Positions 52,970 through 60,855 of a stretch of 64,000 bases of DNA are shown here, in pieces; the stretch's first letter is position 1; each line of letters opens with the position of its first letter. The notes below the pieces were generated by a model. It saw only the letters and a list, made by a program, of their open reading frames with translations, made no database searches and was not told the DNA's origin. This DNA is from Bacillus pseudomycoides (GTDB lineage: Bacteria > Bacillota > Bacilli > Bacillales > Bacillaceae_G), in assembly GCF_022811845.1 (NCBI RefSeq), contig NZ_CP064266.1:4836001-4900000 (forward strand). Reading direction: 5' to 3'. Both the position numbers and the translations under genes were made by a program.

Positions 52970-54034
52970 ATGTTTTTAGCACTTAAAGAATTAAAACAAT
53001 CGAAATTACGATACGGATTAATTGGTACAATCATGGTGTTATTATCATTTCTTGTACTTATCATATCAGGTCTAGCAAATGGTTTATCTCATGATAATGC
53101 CTCTTCTATTATCGAAATGAAAGCAGACAAGTTTATTTTATCAAATGATGCAGAGGGTAAATTATCACGCTCCCAAATTAAGCAGGAAGACGTAGATAAA
53201 GTATTGGCACAAGTTGATGAAAAAGATGCGGTTCCAATGCATATTAAAGTCGCAACACTTGAAAAAGAAGAAAGTTCAAATAAAGTTGATGTTGCTATTT
53301 TTTCAAGTAAACAAGATTCATTCATTGCCCCAAAAGTTGTTGAAGGAAAAAACGGCACTTTAGAAAACAATGAAATCATTGCTGATGAATCCATCAAGGA
53401 AAAAGGGATCAAGCTTGGAAATGAACTGGTAGACCCTATTTCTCAGAAGGCTTTCAAAGTTGTCGGATTTACACAAAATCAAATGTTTAGTCATGCACCT
53501 GTTGTTTATATGAATGAAAATGTGTGGGACAGCATTGCACTGCCACATCAAAAAAATTACAGTGTAATCGCCCTAAATACTGATAAAAAAATCGATAATG
53601 CAACAGTTGTTGATAAAAAAGAAGTACTGCAAAGTATTCCAGGTTATAAAGAAGAACAAGGAACATTAACGATGATTATTGCGTTTTTACTTGTAATTTC
53701 AGCATTATTAATTGGCGTTTTCTTCTATGTCATTACATTACAAAAAACGCAGCAATTAGGTGTATTAAAAGCAATCGGAACAAAAAACTCATATTTAGCA
53801 AATAGTTTAGTTGTACAGTCTATATTCTTATCTGGTGTTGCTCTTATCATCGGCATTGGCTTAATCTTTGCAGTACAGGCTGTGTTACCAGCTAGTATGC
53901 CGTTCTTATTAACAACAACAACCATCTTGCAATATGCAGGTATCTTTATCTTAATTAGTATATTCGGTACACTAATTTCTCTATACCAAGTATTAAAAGT
54001 AGATGCATTAGAAGCAATCGGAGGTGGCATGTAA
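52970..54034 (+). CDS. HrtB-like heme-efflux ABC permease
   Basis: A 354-residue FtsX/MacB-type permease with four membrane spans (one N-terminal at about 15-37, three at 225-345) and a large external domain between the first and second. This is the HrtB topology. AAGGAGG precedes the ATG. It overlaps the ATPase gene by one base (TAATG). With the ATPase it exports toxic heme from the membrane in HssRS systems; assignment to heme rests on the HssR box and gene context. Confidence 0.85.
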   Translation: MFLALKELKQSKLRYGLIGTIMVLLSFLVLIISGLANGLSHDNASSIIEMKADKFILSNDAEGKLSRSQIKQEDVDKVLAQVDEKDAVPMHIKVATLEKEESSNKVDVAIFSSKQDSFIAPKVVEGKNGTLENNEIIADESIKEKGIKLGNELVDPISQKAFKVVGFTQNQMFSHAPVVYMNENVWDSIALPHQKNYSVIALNTDKKIDNATVVDKKEVLQSIPGYKEEQGTLTMIIAFLLVISALLIGVFFYVITLQKTQQLGVLKAIGTKNSYLANSLVVQSIFLSGVALIIGIGLIFAVQAVLPASMPFLLTTTTILQYAGIFILISIFGTLISLYQVLKVDALEAIGGGM

Positions 54035-54747
54035 TGGTAACAGAATTGAAATGGGAGACCCCATCGTCATTATTAAAGTTGGATCAAGTAAGTAAAGTAT
54101 ATGGAGAAGGAGAAACAGAAGTAACAGCTTTACACCCAATTACGTTAGATGTAAAAGAAGGCGAATTTATCGGTATTGTTGGTCCGTCTGGCTCTGGGAA
54201 AAGCACATTGCTTTCCATTGCAGGTGCACTTTTATCTCCTTCGAAAGGAAATATTTATGTTTCTGGTCAAAATATAACAAGCTTATCAGAAAAAGAAATG
54301 ACCGATATTCGTTTAAGAAAAATTGGATTCATATTCCAATTCGCGAACCTCGTACCTTTCTTAACAGTGAAAGAACAACTCTTATATATCGCTAAATTAA
54401 AGGGAGAAGATAAAAAAGAAGCTGGTAAACTTGCAGAACAATTACTGAAAACTTTTGGATTATCACATCGAATGAATCATTATCCAAATCAACTTTCAGG
54501 TGGTGAAAAACAACGTGTAGCCATTGCTCGTGCATTTATGAATAATCCAGACTTAATTTTAGCTGATGAACCTACTGCTAGTCTTGACTCCAAACGTGCT
54601 AGAGAAGTAGTTGAACGAATGAAACATGAAGTTAAGAAAAATAAAAAAGCAGCAATTATGATTACACACGATGAGAAAATGCTTGATGTATGTGATCGAA
54701 TTTTAACACTTCGCGATGGAAAATTACTACGAAAAAACGAAGTATAG
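54034..54747 (+). CDS. HrtA-like ABC transporter ATPase
   Basis: A 237-residue LolD/MacB-type ATPase with Walker A GPSGSGKST (about 47-55), signature LSGGEKQ, Walker B LILADEPTASLD and switch MITHDE. It is translationally coupled to the permease gene. A hairpin terminator follows. Confidence 0.88.
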   Translation: MVTELKWETPSSLLKLDQVSKVYGEGETEVTALHPITLDVKEGEFIGIVGPSGSGKSTLLSIAGALLSPSKGNIYVSGQNITSLSEKEMTDIRLRKIGFIFQFANLVPFLTVKEQLLYIAKLKGEDKKEAGKLAEQLLKTFGLSHRMNHYPNQLSGGEKQRVAIARAFMNNPDLILADEPTASLDSKRAREVVERMKHEVKKNKKAAIMITHDEKMLDVCDRILTLRDGKLLRKNEV

Positions 54748-54775
54748 GACCACGTGTACAATAACGGTGACCTTA

Positions 54776-54820
54776 AAAAACTTTCTTATCCCCTATTTAG
54801 GGGGTGAGAGAGTTTTCTTT
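54776..54820 (+). terminator. Terminator of the hrtBA-like operon
   Basis: AAAACTTTCTTATCCCC pairs with GGGGGTGAGAGAGTTTT around a six-base loop, followed by CTTT. Confidence 0.85.
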
Positions 54821-54905
54821 AATTAACAGCACATTTTAATTTTCCCATTTATAACATAATTAAATTCAAATATATTAATTAACAAAACTTTATATGTAAT
54901 ATTGC

Positions 54906-54938
54906 GTTCATATTCTATTCATAATTCTCATGTAACAT
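54906..54938 (+). promoter_or_regulatory. HssR-like direct repeat and -10 of the hsmA-like cluster, promoter 3
   Basis: GTTCATATT-CT-ATTCATAAT (54906-54925) has a perfect first half and a two-mismatch second half. TAACAT (54933-54938), matching four of six -10 bases, begins seven bases later, the same spacing as at promoters 1 and 2. The first gene starts 42 bases downstream. Confidence 0.65.
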
Positions 54939-54980
54939 GCTTTATATAAAGAAAATAACTGTTAGAAAGGAGTGATAAAC

Positions 54981-55355
54981 GTGTTAGCATCTGCTATTAC
55001 ATTTATTACAGCTGCACTCATTTTTTATACAATCGGTGTATGGAGTGAAAAATTCCAAAAAACATTAAAACCTTGGCATGTCGTTATTTTTTGGCTTGGG
55101 CTTGCATGTGATACGATCGGGACCACATTAATGGAAAAAATAGCAGAAGCAGGATCCCTATTCAGTTTTCATGGAATAACAGGCTTATCAGCAATTTTAC
55201 TTATGCTATTTCATGCTGTTTGGGCAACGATTGTGTTAATTAAAAAAGATACAAAAATGATGACAACATTCCACACATTAAGCGTTATCGTATGGTTCAT
55301 TTGGCTCATTCCATATATTTCTGGACTTATATACGGAATGACAAATAGCTTTTAA
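54981..55355 (+). CDS. HsmA-family (TIGR03987) membrane protein
   Basis: A 124-residue protein with four membrane spans and His33, His64 (FHGITG), His78 (LFHAVWA) and His98 (TFHTLS), plausible heme ligands. The family includes the heme-binding HsmA of Clostridioides difficile, which protects against heme and oxidants. The start is GTG at 54981 with AAGGAG eight bases upstream. It heads a three-gene unit behind an HssR-like box. Confidence 0.75.
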   Translation: MLASAITFITAALIFYTIGVWSEKFQKTLKPWHVVIFWLGLACDTIGTTLMEKIAEAGSLFSFHGITGLSAILLMLFHAVWATIVLIKKDTKMMTTFHTLSVIVWFIWLIPYISGLIYGMTNSF

Positions 55356-55410
55356 ATAAAGTTTTATTACCAAAAATCAACACTGCTAATACTACCTTAG
55401 GAGGTATATG

Positions 55411-55809
55411 ATGAAAAAGTTATATACTGCAGCATTCACTTATTTAATTGTCGGTTTATTATCAGGTATATTCGCGAGAGAATATACAAAAGCGCAAGGG
55501 ATTCAGGGTACTACTTTACTGAACCTGTTGCACACACATGTGTTAGTTCTTGGATTTTTATTCTTCTTAATTGCCTTAGCCCTATCAAAATCATTTGCAT
55601 TCCATGAAGCAAAAAGTTTTAACATGTGGTTCATCGTCTATAATATAGGATTGGTTTTAACAGTTTCTTCAATGACAGCCCGTGGACTTCTTCAAATCAA
55701 TGGAACTGATTTTAATGGATTAAGTCATATGGCAGGAATGTCTCATTCTATCATCGGCGTCGGTCTCGTTTGGTTTATGATTCTATTAAAAAAATCATAT
55801 AAAGGATAA
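55411..55809 (+). CDS. DUF2871 membrane protein
   Basis: A 132-residue protein with four membrane spans and conserved-looking His residues (LLHTHVLVLGF, HMAGMSHSIIGVG). I recognise it as DUF2871. The second ATG of ATGATG is used, six bases after AGGAGG. Its fold of helices with paired His resembles heme- or quinone-handling membrane proteins, but that is inference. It is the middle gene of the HsmA cluster. Confidence 0.72.
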   Translation: MKKLYTAAFTYLIVGLLSGIFAREYTKAQGIQGTTLLNLLHTHVLVLGFLFFLIALALSKSFAFHEAKSFNMWFIVYNIGLVLTVSSMTARGLLQINGTDFNGLSHMAGMSHSIIGVGLVWFMILLKKSYKG

Positions 55810-55822
55810 AAGGTGATAAAAC

Positions 55823-56305
55823 ATGAACTTAGCTGTTCTATCAAGTATTATTGCTCTTTGTATGGCTGTTGGAATGATGTTTCTTCGCTTAAAATCAGCA
55901 AAGAAACCTGTAACACTAAAAAAAATTATACTCCCGCCGATTTTTATGAGTACGGGAGCATCCATGTACTTCTTACCAGAATTTCGATTAACAACAACAG
56001 AAATTCTAGAAGCAGTTATCGTTGGTTTATTTTTCTCTATTTTTCTTATTAAAACATCAAAATTTGAAATACGTGGAAAAGACATCTATTTAATACCTTC
56101 TAAAGCATTTATAGTTATTTTAGTCGGTTTACTTGTTGTCCGCATTGCTTTTAAATCATATTTAAGTCAATCAATTGATTTAGGACAATTAAGCGGTATG
56201 TTCTTCTTACTCGCTTTTGCGATGATCGTCTCTTGGAGAATTGGAATGTACCGTTCGTTTATAAAGTTGCAGCGGGAAATGCAGTTTGTAGGCAAAAGTC
56301 TTTAA
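55823..56305 (+). CDS. CcdC-family membrane protein
   Basis: A 160-residue protein with five hydrophobic segments. Features are RLKSAKKPVTLKKIILPPIFMSTGASMYF near the N-terminus and SWRIGMYRSF near the C-terminus, typical of CcdC/DUF1453 (linked to cytochrome c biogenesis loci in Bacillus). AAAGGTG precedes the ATG. It is the last gene of the cluster, closed by a long terminator. Confidence 0.8.
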   Translation: MNLAVLSSIIALCMAVGMMFLRLKSAKKPVTLKKIILPPIFMSTGASMYFLPEFRLTTTEILEAVIVGLFFSIFLIKTSKFEIRGKDIYLIPSKAFIVILVGLLVVRIAFKSYLSQSIDLGQLSGMFFLLAFAMIVSWRIGMYRSFIKLQREMQFVGKSL

Positions 56306-56322
56306 TCGAAAAAACACATCTC

Positions 56323-56366
56323 TAAATAACCTGAGCCCGATACAATATCGGACTCAGGTTATTTAC
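56323..56366 (+). terminator. Terminator of the HsmA-DUF2871-CcdC unit
   Basis: A long inverted repeat (AAATAACCTGAG ... CTCAGGTTATTT) with inner CCGATA/TATCGG. Confidence 0.88.
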
Positions 56367-56515
56367 TTTCCTTTGAAAGCGTTCATGACTCTATAGAGGG
56401 GCTTCACACATAATTCCTATACTCATCATAAGAAAACACAACACTCCTATTCTCCACAACTGATTCTATATATGCATTATGCTGCCCAAAAGTAGTGAGA
56501 TAAGCGAATAAAAAA

Positions 56516-56547
56516 GCAGTACCACCGCTATAAAGTGTTGGTACTGC
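56516..56547 (-). terminator. Terminator of the azoreductase fragment
   Basis: GCAGTACCA and TGGTACTGC form the stem; six T residues follow on the minus strand. Confidence 0.8.
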
Positions 56548-56574
56548 CATACTGAGTGACAAATGTTTTGTTAA

Positions 56575-56772
56575 TTAGAACATACTTGCTACTTTAACAG
56601 CCTTTTCAAGCCCTGCAGCAATAATTTCTTCTGCTTTATCTGGGAGTTGACCTTCAATCACTACTTTCTCCATATCCTTTACACCGAAGAAGCCCATCAT
56701 ACTTGCTGCATATTTAACAACCATTTCTATTTCAGCTGCTGGCTCAGAAAAGAGACTTTTCTTAATATCCAT
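56575..56772 (-). pseudogene. C-terminal fragment of an FMN-dependent azoreductase
   Basis: The 65 residues read as the end of AzoR-type flavoproteins: AEMVVKYAAS-like helix, MMGFFGVKDMEKVVIEG, DKAEEIIAAGLEKA. The N-terminal two thirds, including the FMN site, are missing; just upstream the sequence changes to mobile-element debris. The native terminator remains. Confidence 0.8.
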
Positions 56773-56905
56773 TTAGGGCATACCACTACGAAAAATGTGT
56801 TCCAATTTAGCTAAAAAACATGCTGCTGTAATTAATGAGCTAATCTCGTTCTTTCCTTTAATAAATGATTTAAATTGTTTAATGGATTTCTTATATTTAT
56901 AATCT
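56773..56905 (-). pseudogene. Unidentified ORF fragment, probably mobile-element derived
   Basis: A minus-strand frame ending in TAA at 56773-56775 encodes KSIKQFKSFIKGKNEISS and LAKLEHIFRSGMP. It has no start and abuts the azoreductase fragment directly. It looks like the tail of a transposase, but I cannot name the family. Confidence 0.35.
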
Positions 56906-57361
56906 AATTTAAATGAGGTGAGAACAGATTTTTTATCTATGATGGATTTATATTCTAAGAAAATTATTGGGTATTCATTTTCACGAAATATGACAACGAA
57001 TCTTGTGGTAAAAGCATTAGAAAACGCTTACCATACACAAAAACCACCGGAAGGTCTCATTCTACATACTGACTTAGGAACTCAATATACAAGTCAGAAA
57101 TTTTAAATCTTACTCGCGAATTATAAAATAAGGCCTTCTTTCAGTAAGAAAGGGTGTCCCTACGACAACGCTTGTATCGAGTCATTTCATGCCAATTTAA
57201 AGAAAGAAGAAGTATATCGTACAAAATATGTCACATTTGAACAAGCAAACTTAGCACTATTTCAATACATCGAGGGATGGTATAACCGCAAGAGGATTCA
57301 TAGTAGAATTGGTTATAAAACTCCTCAAGCAATAGAGGATCTAGCTAAAAAAGTAGCTTAG
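56906..57361 (+). pseudogene. IS3-family transposase (orfB) remnant
   Basis: The frame encodes the DDE core without its N-terminus: MMDLYSKKIIGYSFSR, LILHTDLGTQYTS (second Asp) and, after an in-frame TAA at 57104-57106, GCPYDNACIESFHANLKKEE (Glu) and WYNRKRIHSRIGYKTPQ. The stop looks like a CAA to TAA change. IS-end-like sequence TGTCCAAAATATTGAC follows the stop. It is inactive. Confidence 0.85.
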
Positions 57362-57562
57362 ATTTAACTTTTTTGTGTCCAAAATATTGACTCAAATCCA
57401 CTATTTTTTAATGTAGTGTAGTGCTTAAAAAAAGGAAAATAAAAAATTCCTCTTGGAAATAGCACTATTTCTGTGTTGAAAATAGCTGTTTTTTACCTTT
57501 TAAAACACTTACTGGAAATTAGTATTTTTTATGTCTTAATGAGCTTTGAAATAAAATGCTTA

Positions 57563-58159
57563 TTAGTTTGGGGTATATTTGTATTCAAATTCCGTTTTTG
57601 CAATTTTAGTGTATGTATTAATAAACTCTGTTTTTGCTTCCGTATATCCGTCTCTGTTATGTTCATATTTGTCCATTAAGCTCACTTTTAAGTTACTATA
57701 TTCTTGGGCAACATCTTTATGCAGTCGTAAAAAATCTCTAAAATATAATTCATTCCAATCCCCTATATACCTAACATGAAGATGAAATACTTTTCGGCAA
57801 ATCCTTTTCTGTATAACCTTTCATAAACATCATATGAGGTGAAGGCTTTTGTGGTTGCTTTTCAAAATATATCCCTTTTTCTCCAACACATTCACTAAAA
57901 ACTTCAAATCACAATCTTCTGTTATTTCAAGCAATATATCTATCGTTGGTTTTGCTAATAACCCGTTAACAGAAGTACTTCCTATGTGATTGATTCGTTC
58001 AACATATTGATTACCGATTATGTTGTTAAGTAGTTTTTCTTCTTGTAAATACCAATTTTTCCATATTGGATTATGTTCTTTTAGTATAATCGGAAACAGT
58101 TCCCACAATTCCTCAAGTGACATTTCTGATAAACTCTTACCCACAATATATTCCTCCAT
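57563..58159 (-). pseudogene. GrpB-family protein, three single-base deletions
   Basis: The 5' part (from 58159 or more likely GTG 58144, which has GGAGG before it) encodes SLEELWELFPIILKEHN, RINHIGSTSVNGLLAKPTIDI, the nucleotidyltransferase-like GrpB core. The 3' part to 57563 encodes VFHLHVRYIGDWNELYFRDFLR and YEHNRDGYTEAKTEFI. Joining them needs one extra base at each of three runs between about 57790 and 57865. Either decayed or misread. Confidence 0.82.
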
Positions 58160-58188
58160 TTTACTTAGTAAGTCGTTTTTATCAAACT

Positions 58189-59689
58189 TTATTTTAAATC
58201 AACATCTGTTTCAATTAATTCAACATCGTCAGATGTTGAATCTCCCGCAAGCTTTAATGCTTCTTGATAAAACTTCTCCGAATTGACATTTTTTGTTCTT
58301 TTGTCATAAACAGAATCCCAAGGAATACCTGTTGCTTGTGCGTGTTTTATAGGGTCATATTTTTGCCCCGTTTTAAGCATCATATAAAGGATTTTGGCAA
58401 TCTTTCCACACATATGCCCAATTGCTGTTTTTCCATTCATTTTACGTTCTACTAGACGATGATAATAGGAGCTGAATACGGACGGTTGCTTTTTCATCGC
58501 AATGATAATCATCGCCATTTGAAAGAGAACACGACGTGCATCCCGAACGCCACTAAAGGTCATTCTCGTACCCTTTACTGATGTCCCTGATTGTTTATTT
58601 TCAGCCGAAACACCAAGGTATTTTTGAACTCTTTATATGTATTAAATCGTTCAACATCACCAATGGCTCCGATAAGGGTACAGGCCCAATTATCGCTCAT
58701 AAAAGGAAAGAGTATAATAACTCTGTATAAGGATGAGGTTTAATACCTTTGCTTGAATTTCCGTGAAGTAGTTCTTGGATGTGATTGTCAATCCCTTTAA
58801 TACTTTCTTCAATACGTAACGCTTCCTCAATTACCCAATTTTGTCTTCCAACTAAATGAGGGACATCAATTGTTATAGACTTTGCTGTTACTTCGGCTAG
58901 TGCCTTAGACGCCTTCGTAGCTATTCGCTTTGCCCCAGATTCAATCATTGCTTGTCGTAGTTCTTCTTGTGTGGCTAGCTTTAGATCTTTACCAGTAGGA
59001 TACTTCAATACGAACTTCATCACAGAAGTAGTACCAAGTTTTTTAAATGCTACTTTGAGGTCTGGGTGCGTAACAGTTAAAAGTTGCTGCACTTGATTTT
59101 TACGCCGTGTTAACTGAGTATTTAATAACCATCGGTCGCGAGTTAACGAACGAAAAATAGATTGAGTTACAGACGCTGGTTTAAGTAGGCTAACTCCTTT
59201 CATATGAGGGTGCAAAATCTTGTGCCATCCCATATAGGACATTACCCTTGCATCTACCGCATCTGATTTTTCAGTAATTCCCAAATGCTTTTCACGGAAG
59301 TCTTTTACTGCGGAATTTTCCACTAGGTATACATCAAAATTTTCGTTCGAAAGGACTTGTTGAAGCAGGTAAGAGTAGTGACCACCTGTTGGTTCTAGTA
59401 AAACTAGGAAATCCGACCTATGAATTCCTAATTGTTTTTCCATTTGTTCTAAGGCTTGGAAGAACTTTGTCATTCCCAGGCTGTCCGCATTAAATTTCAT
59501 TGTCTTTGCCCGTTTCCATTCACGTCCTTTTGGGTCTAAAAAGGCTTGGAAGGAGATACAACTAGCAACATGAAAAGAGGCACCAATGTCAATTCCTACA
59601 AATAACTGGTACATCTTCCTCTTAGTTTCTTTCTCTTTTTCTTTGGATTCCTCTATAAAACTAAAGGGTACTACTGTGTTTTCACTCAT
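58189..59689 (-). pseudogene. IS110-family recombinase, two frameshifts
   Basis: The N-terminal part (59689 to 58697) has the RuvC-like DEDD domain: FVGIDIGASFH, LEPTGGHYSYLL and KSDAVDARV. The C-terminal part (to 58189) has the Tnp20 domain, with the catalytic-Ser region in GVSAENKQSGTSVKG and GVRDARRVLFQMA. Two single-base deletions near 58710 and 58620 (C/T and A runs) separate them. GGAGG precedes the ATG. IS110 elements use a bridge RNA from their non-coding end; here the long leader is upstream, at 59690-59840. Confidence 0.88.
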
Positions 59690-59738
59690 ACGTAAATCCT
59701 CCTAGCGATATATACATCTGACTGTCCAATTTTCCGTT

Positions 59739-59830
59739 AGAGCTTAATGCCCAATGTAGTATGTCAGGACTATAACGCCAGATGGTAAATCTCACATTAA
59801 GTAAAGAGGTCTAGCCAAGAACCAGCCCCA
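59739..59830 (-). ncRNA. Candidate IS110 bridge-RNA core
   Basis: Read on the minus strand, immediately upstream of the recombinase gene: GGGGCT (59829-59824), CTAGACCTCTT (59814-59804), a 51-base variable stretch, then GGGCA-N2-AAGCTCT (59752-59739). The same motifs in the same order occur on the plus strand at 60045-60117. Location in the leader of an IS110-group gene is where bridge RNA is encoded. Folding was not computed. Confidence 0.5.
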
Positions 59831-60001
59831 AATTATTAAAGAGTTTCAATCGCTAATTTCATTAAATACTATATACCTTTTTGAATTTCACTTGCATATA
59901 GTCTTTTAAATTTCTAAAAGAAAAATTCTTTATCTAGTATCCTATTCCCTGCCTAATTTACAGGATTTTTTATCTTTTTTGTTTAATTTGTTATAATGAA
60001 T

Positions 60002-60280
60002 GTGTGCAGTGACCTTTTAAGGTGTTTCCGACCATAACTGGATTGGGGCTAGCATTATATATCCTAGACCTCTTATATGCAATTGGGGCACTCCGCTACT
60101 TGTGGGCACAAGGCTCTGCACACCTTAGATAAATCTCTTATCTGTTTAACTAATTTACTGGGATAATGAGTTTACTACCAATAAAAACCTTTGGCTATAT
60201 TCATTGTAAACGAACTTATTTTCTTATGATAAGCAAGAAACATAAAAAAAGACCCTCTTGCTGCGGAGTCTTTTTTCTTT
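60002..60280 (+). ncRNA. Candidate structured RNA related to the IS110 leader
   Basis: An extended -10 (TGT-TATAAT, ending 59997) would start RNA near 60003. GTGTGCAG (60002-60009) pairs with CTGCACAC (60116-60123). Inside are hairpins ACCTT-TT-AAGGT and CTTGT-GGGC-ACAAG. Motifs GGGGCT, CTAGACCTCTT and GGGCA-N2-AGGCTCT match the IS110 leader. A terminator-like hairpin with six T ends at about 60280. No protein frame of note is present. Confidence 0.5.
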
Positions 60281-60281
60281 G
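60244..60281 (+). terminator. Terminator-like hairpin after the candidate RNA
   Basis: AAAAAAAGACCCT ... GGAGTCTTTTTT forms an imperfect stem followed by TTTTTTCTTT. Confidence 0.6.
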
Positions 60282-60459
60282 TAAACCAATGCTCCAAAAT
60301 AGTCTAAAGAATTACTGCTCGAAAGCGTACCCACATTAAAAAAAGAGATGCATTGGCATTATTATTATATTGTATCGTCTAATAGTTTTCTAGACAGCTG
60401 ATTGTTTTATTCAATTTATAATCCTTTGTTTAGTTGATTATTCTTATTTTTAAGGTCCT

Positions 60460-60530
60460 CGATGCTTCACATCTGCGGATACGCCTCCCGCTATGGGCTA
60501 CGTCCTCCTCCAAAAACAATTACCCCCTTA
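60460..60530. other. GC-rich patch in AT-rich intergenic DNA
   Basis: About 50 bases (GGATACGCCTCCCGC, GGGCTACGTCCTCCTCC) are clearly richer in GC than the flanks. It may be a fragment of a dispersed repeat or mobile element; I could not identify it. Confidence 0.35.
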
Positions 60531-60667
60531 TATAATTCCTCTGTTTTATACTCTTTCGCGTATAGTATGTAGTCTTTTCTTTTTAACTAATTTATTCTGA
60601 AAAGACTACGGAAATAGTCTAATACTTTTTTCTATAGTCTAAAACATTTTTTTAATTAAACACAAAG

Positions 60668-60696
60668 AGCATGACATAAAATTGTCATGCTTTTTT
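60668..60696 (+). terminator. Intrinsic terminator without an obvious gene
   Basis: AGCATGACA and TGTCATGCT form a nine-base stem followed by six T residues on the plus strand. No gene precedes it on that strand except the candidate RNA. Confidence 0.75.
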
Positions 60697-60855
60697 GCCT
60701 ATTAAAAAATTCTTTTCGTACATTATTATTTTTTCAGTATATTAACGTAAAAACTCATTAATTCAGTGGTATTTTTCATTCTTTATACTAACTTTAAATA
60801 GTACAAACAATTTTCATTACCCAGTAGCGAACTTTTTTCCCTTTGGACAACTCAC

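Larger units (their letters stand above)
59690..60855. other. Long non-coding region between IS110 gene and mutL
   Basis: 1166 bases without a gene. It contains the candidate bridge-RNA leader of the IS110 element (59739-59830), an opposite-strand structured candidate RNA (60002-60280), a GC-rich patch (60460-60530) and a hairpin terminator (60668-60696). Confidence 0.7.

Noticed and set aside
57473..57779. Plus-strand frames with hydrophobic products
   Set aside because: They lie opposite the grpB 3' part, which reads as a recognisable protein on the other strand.
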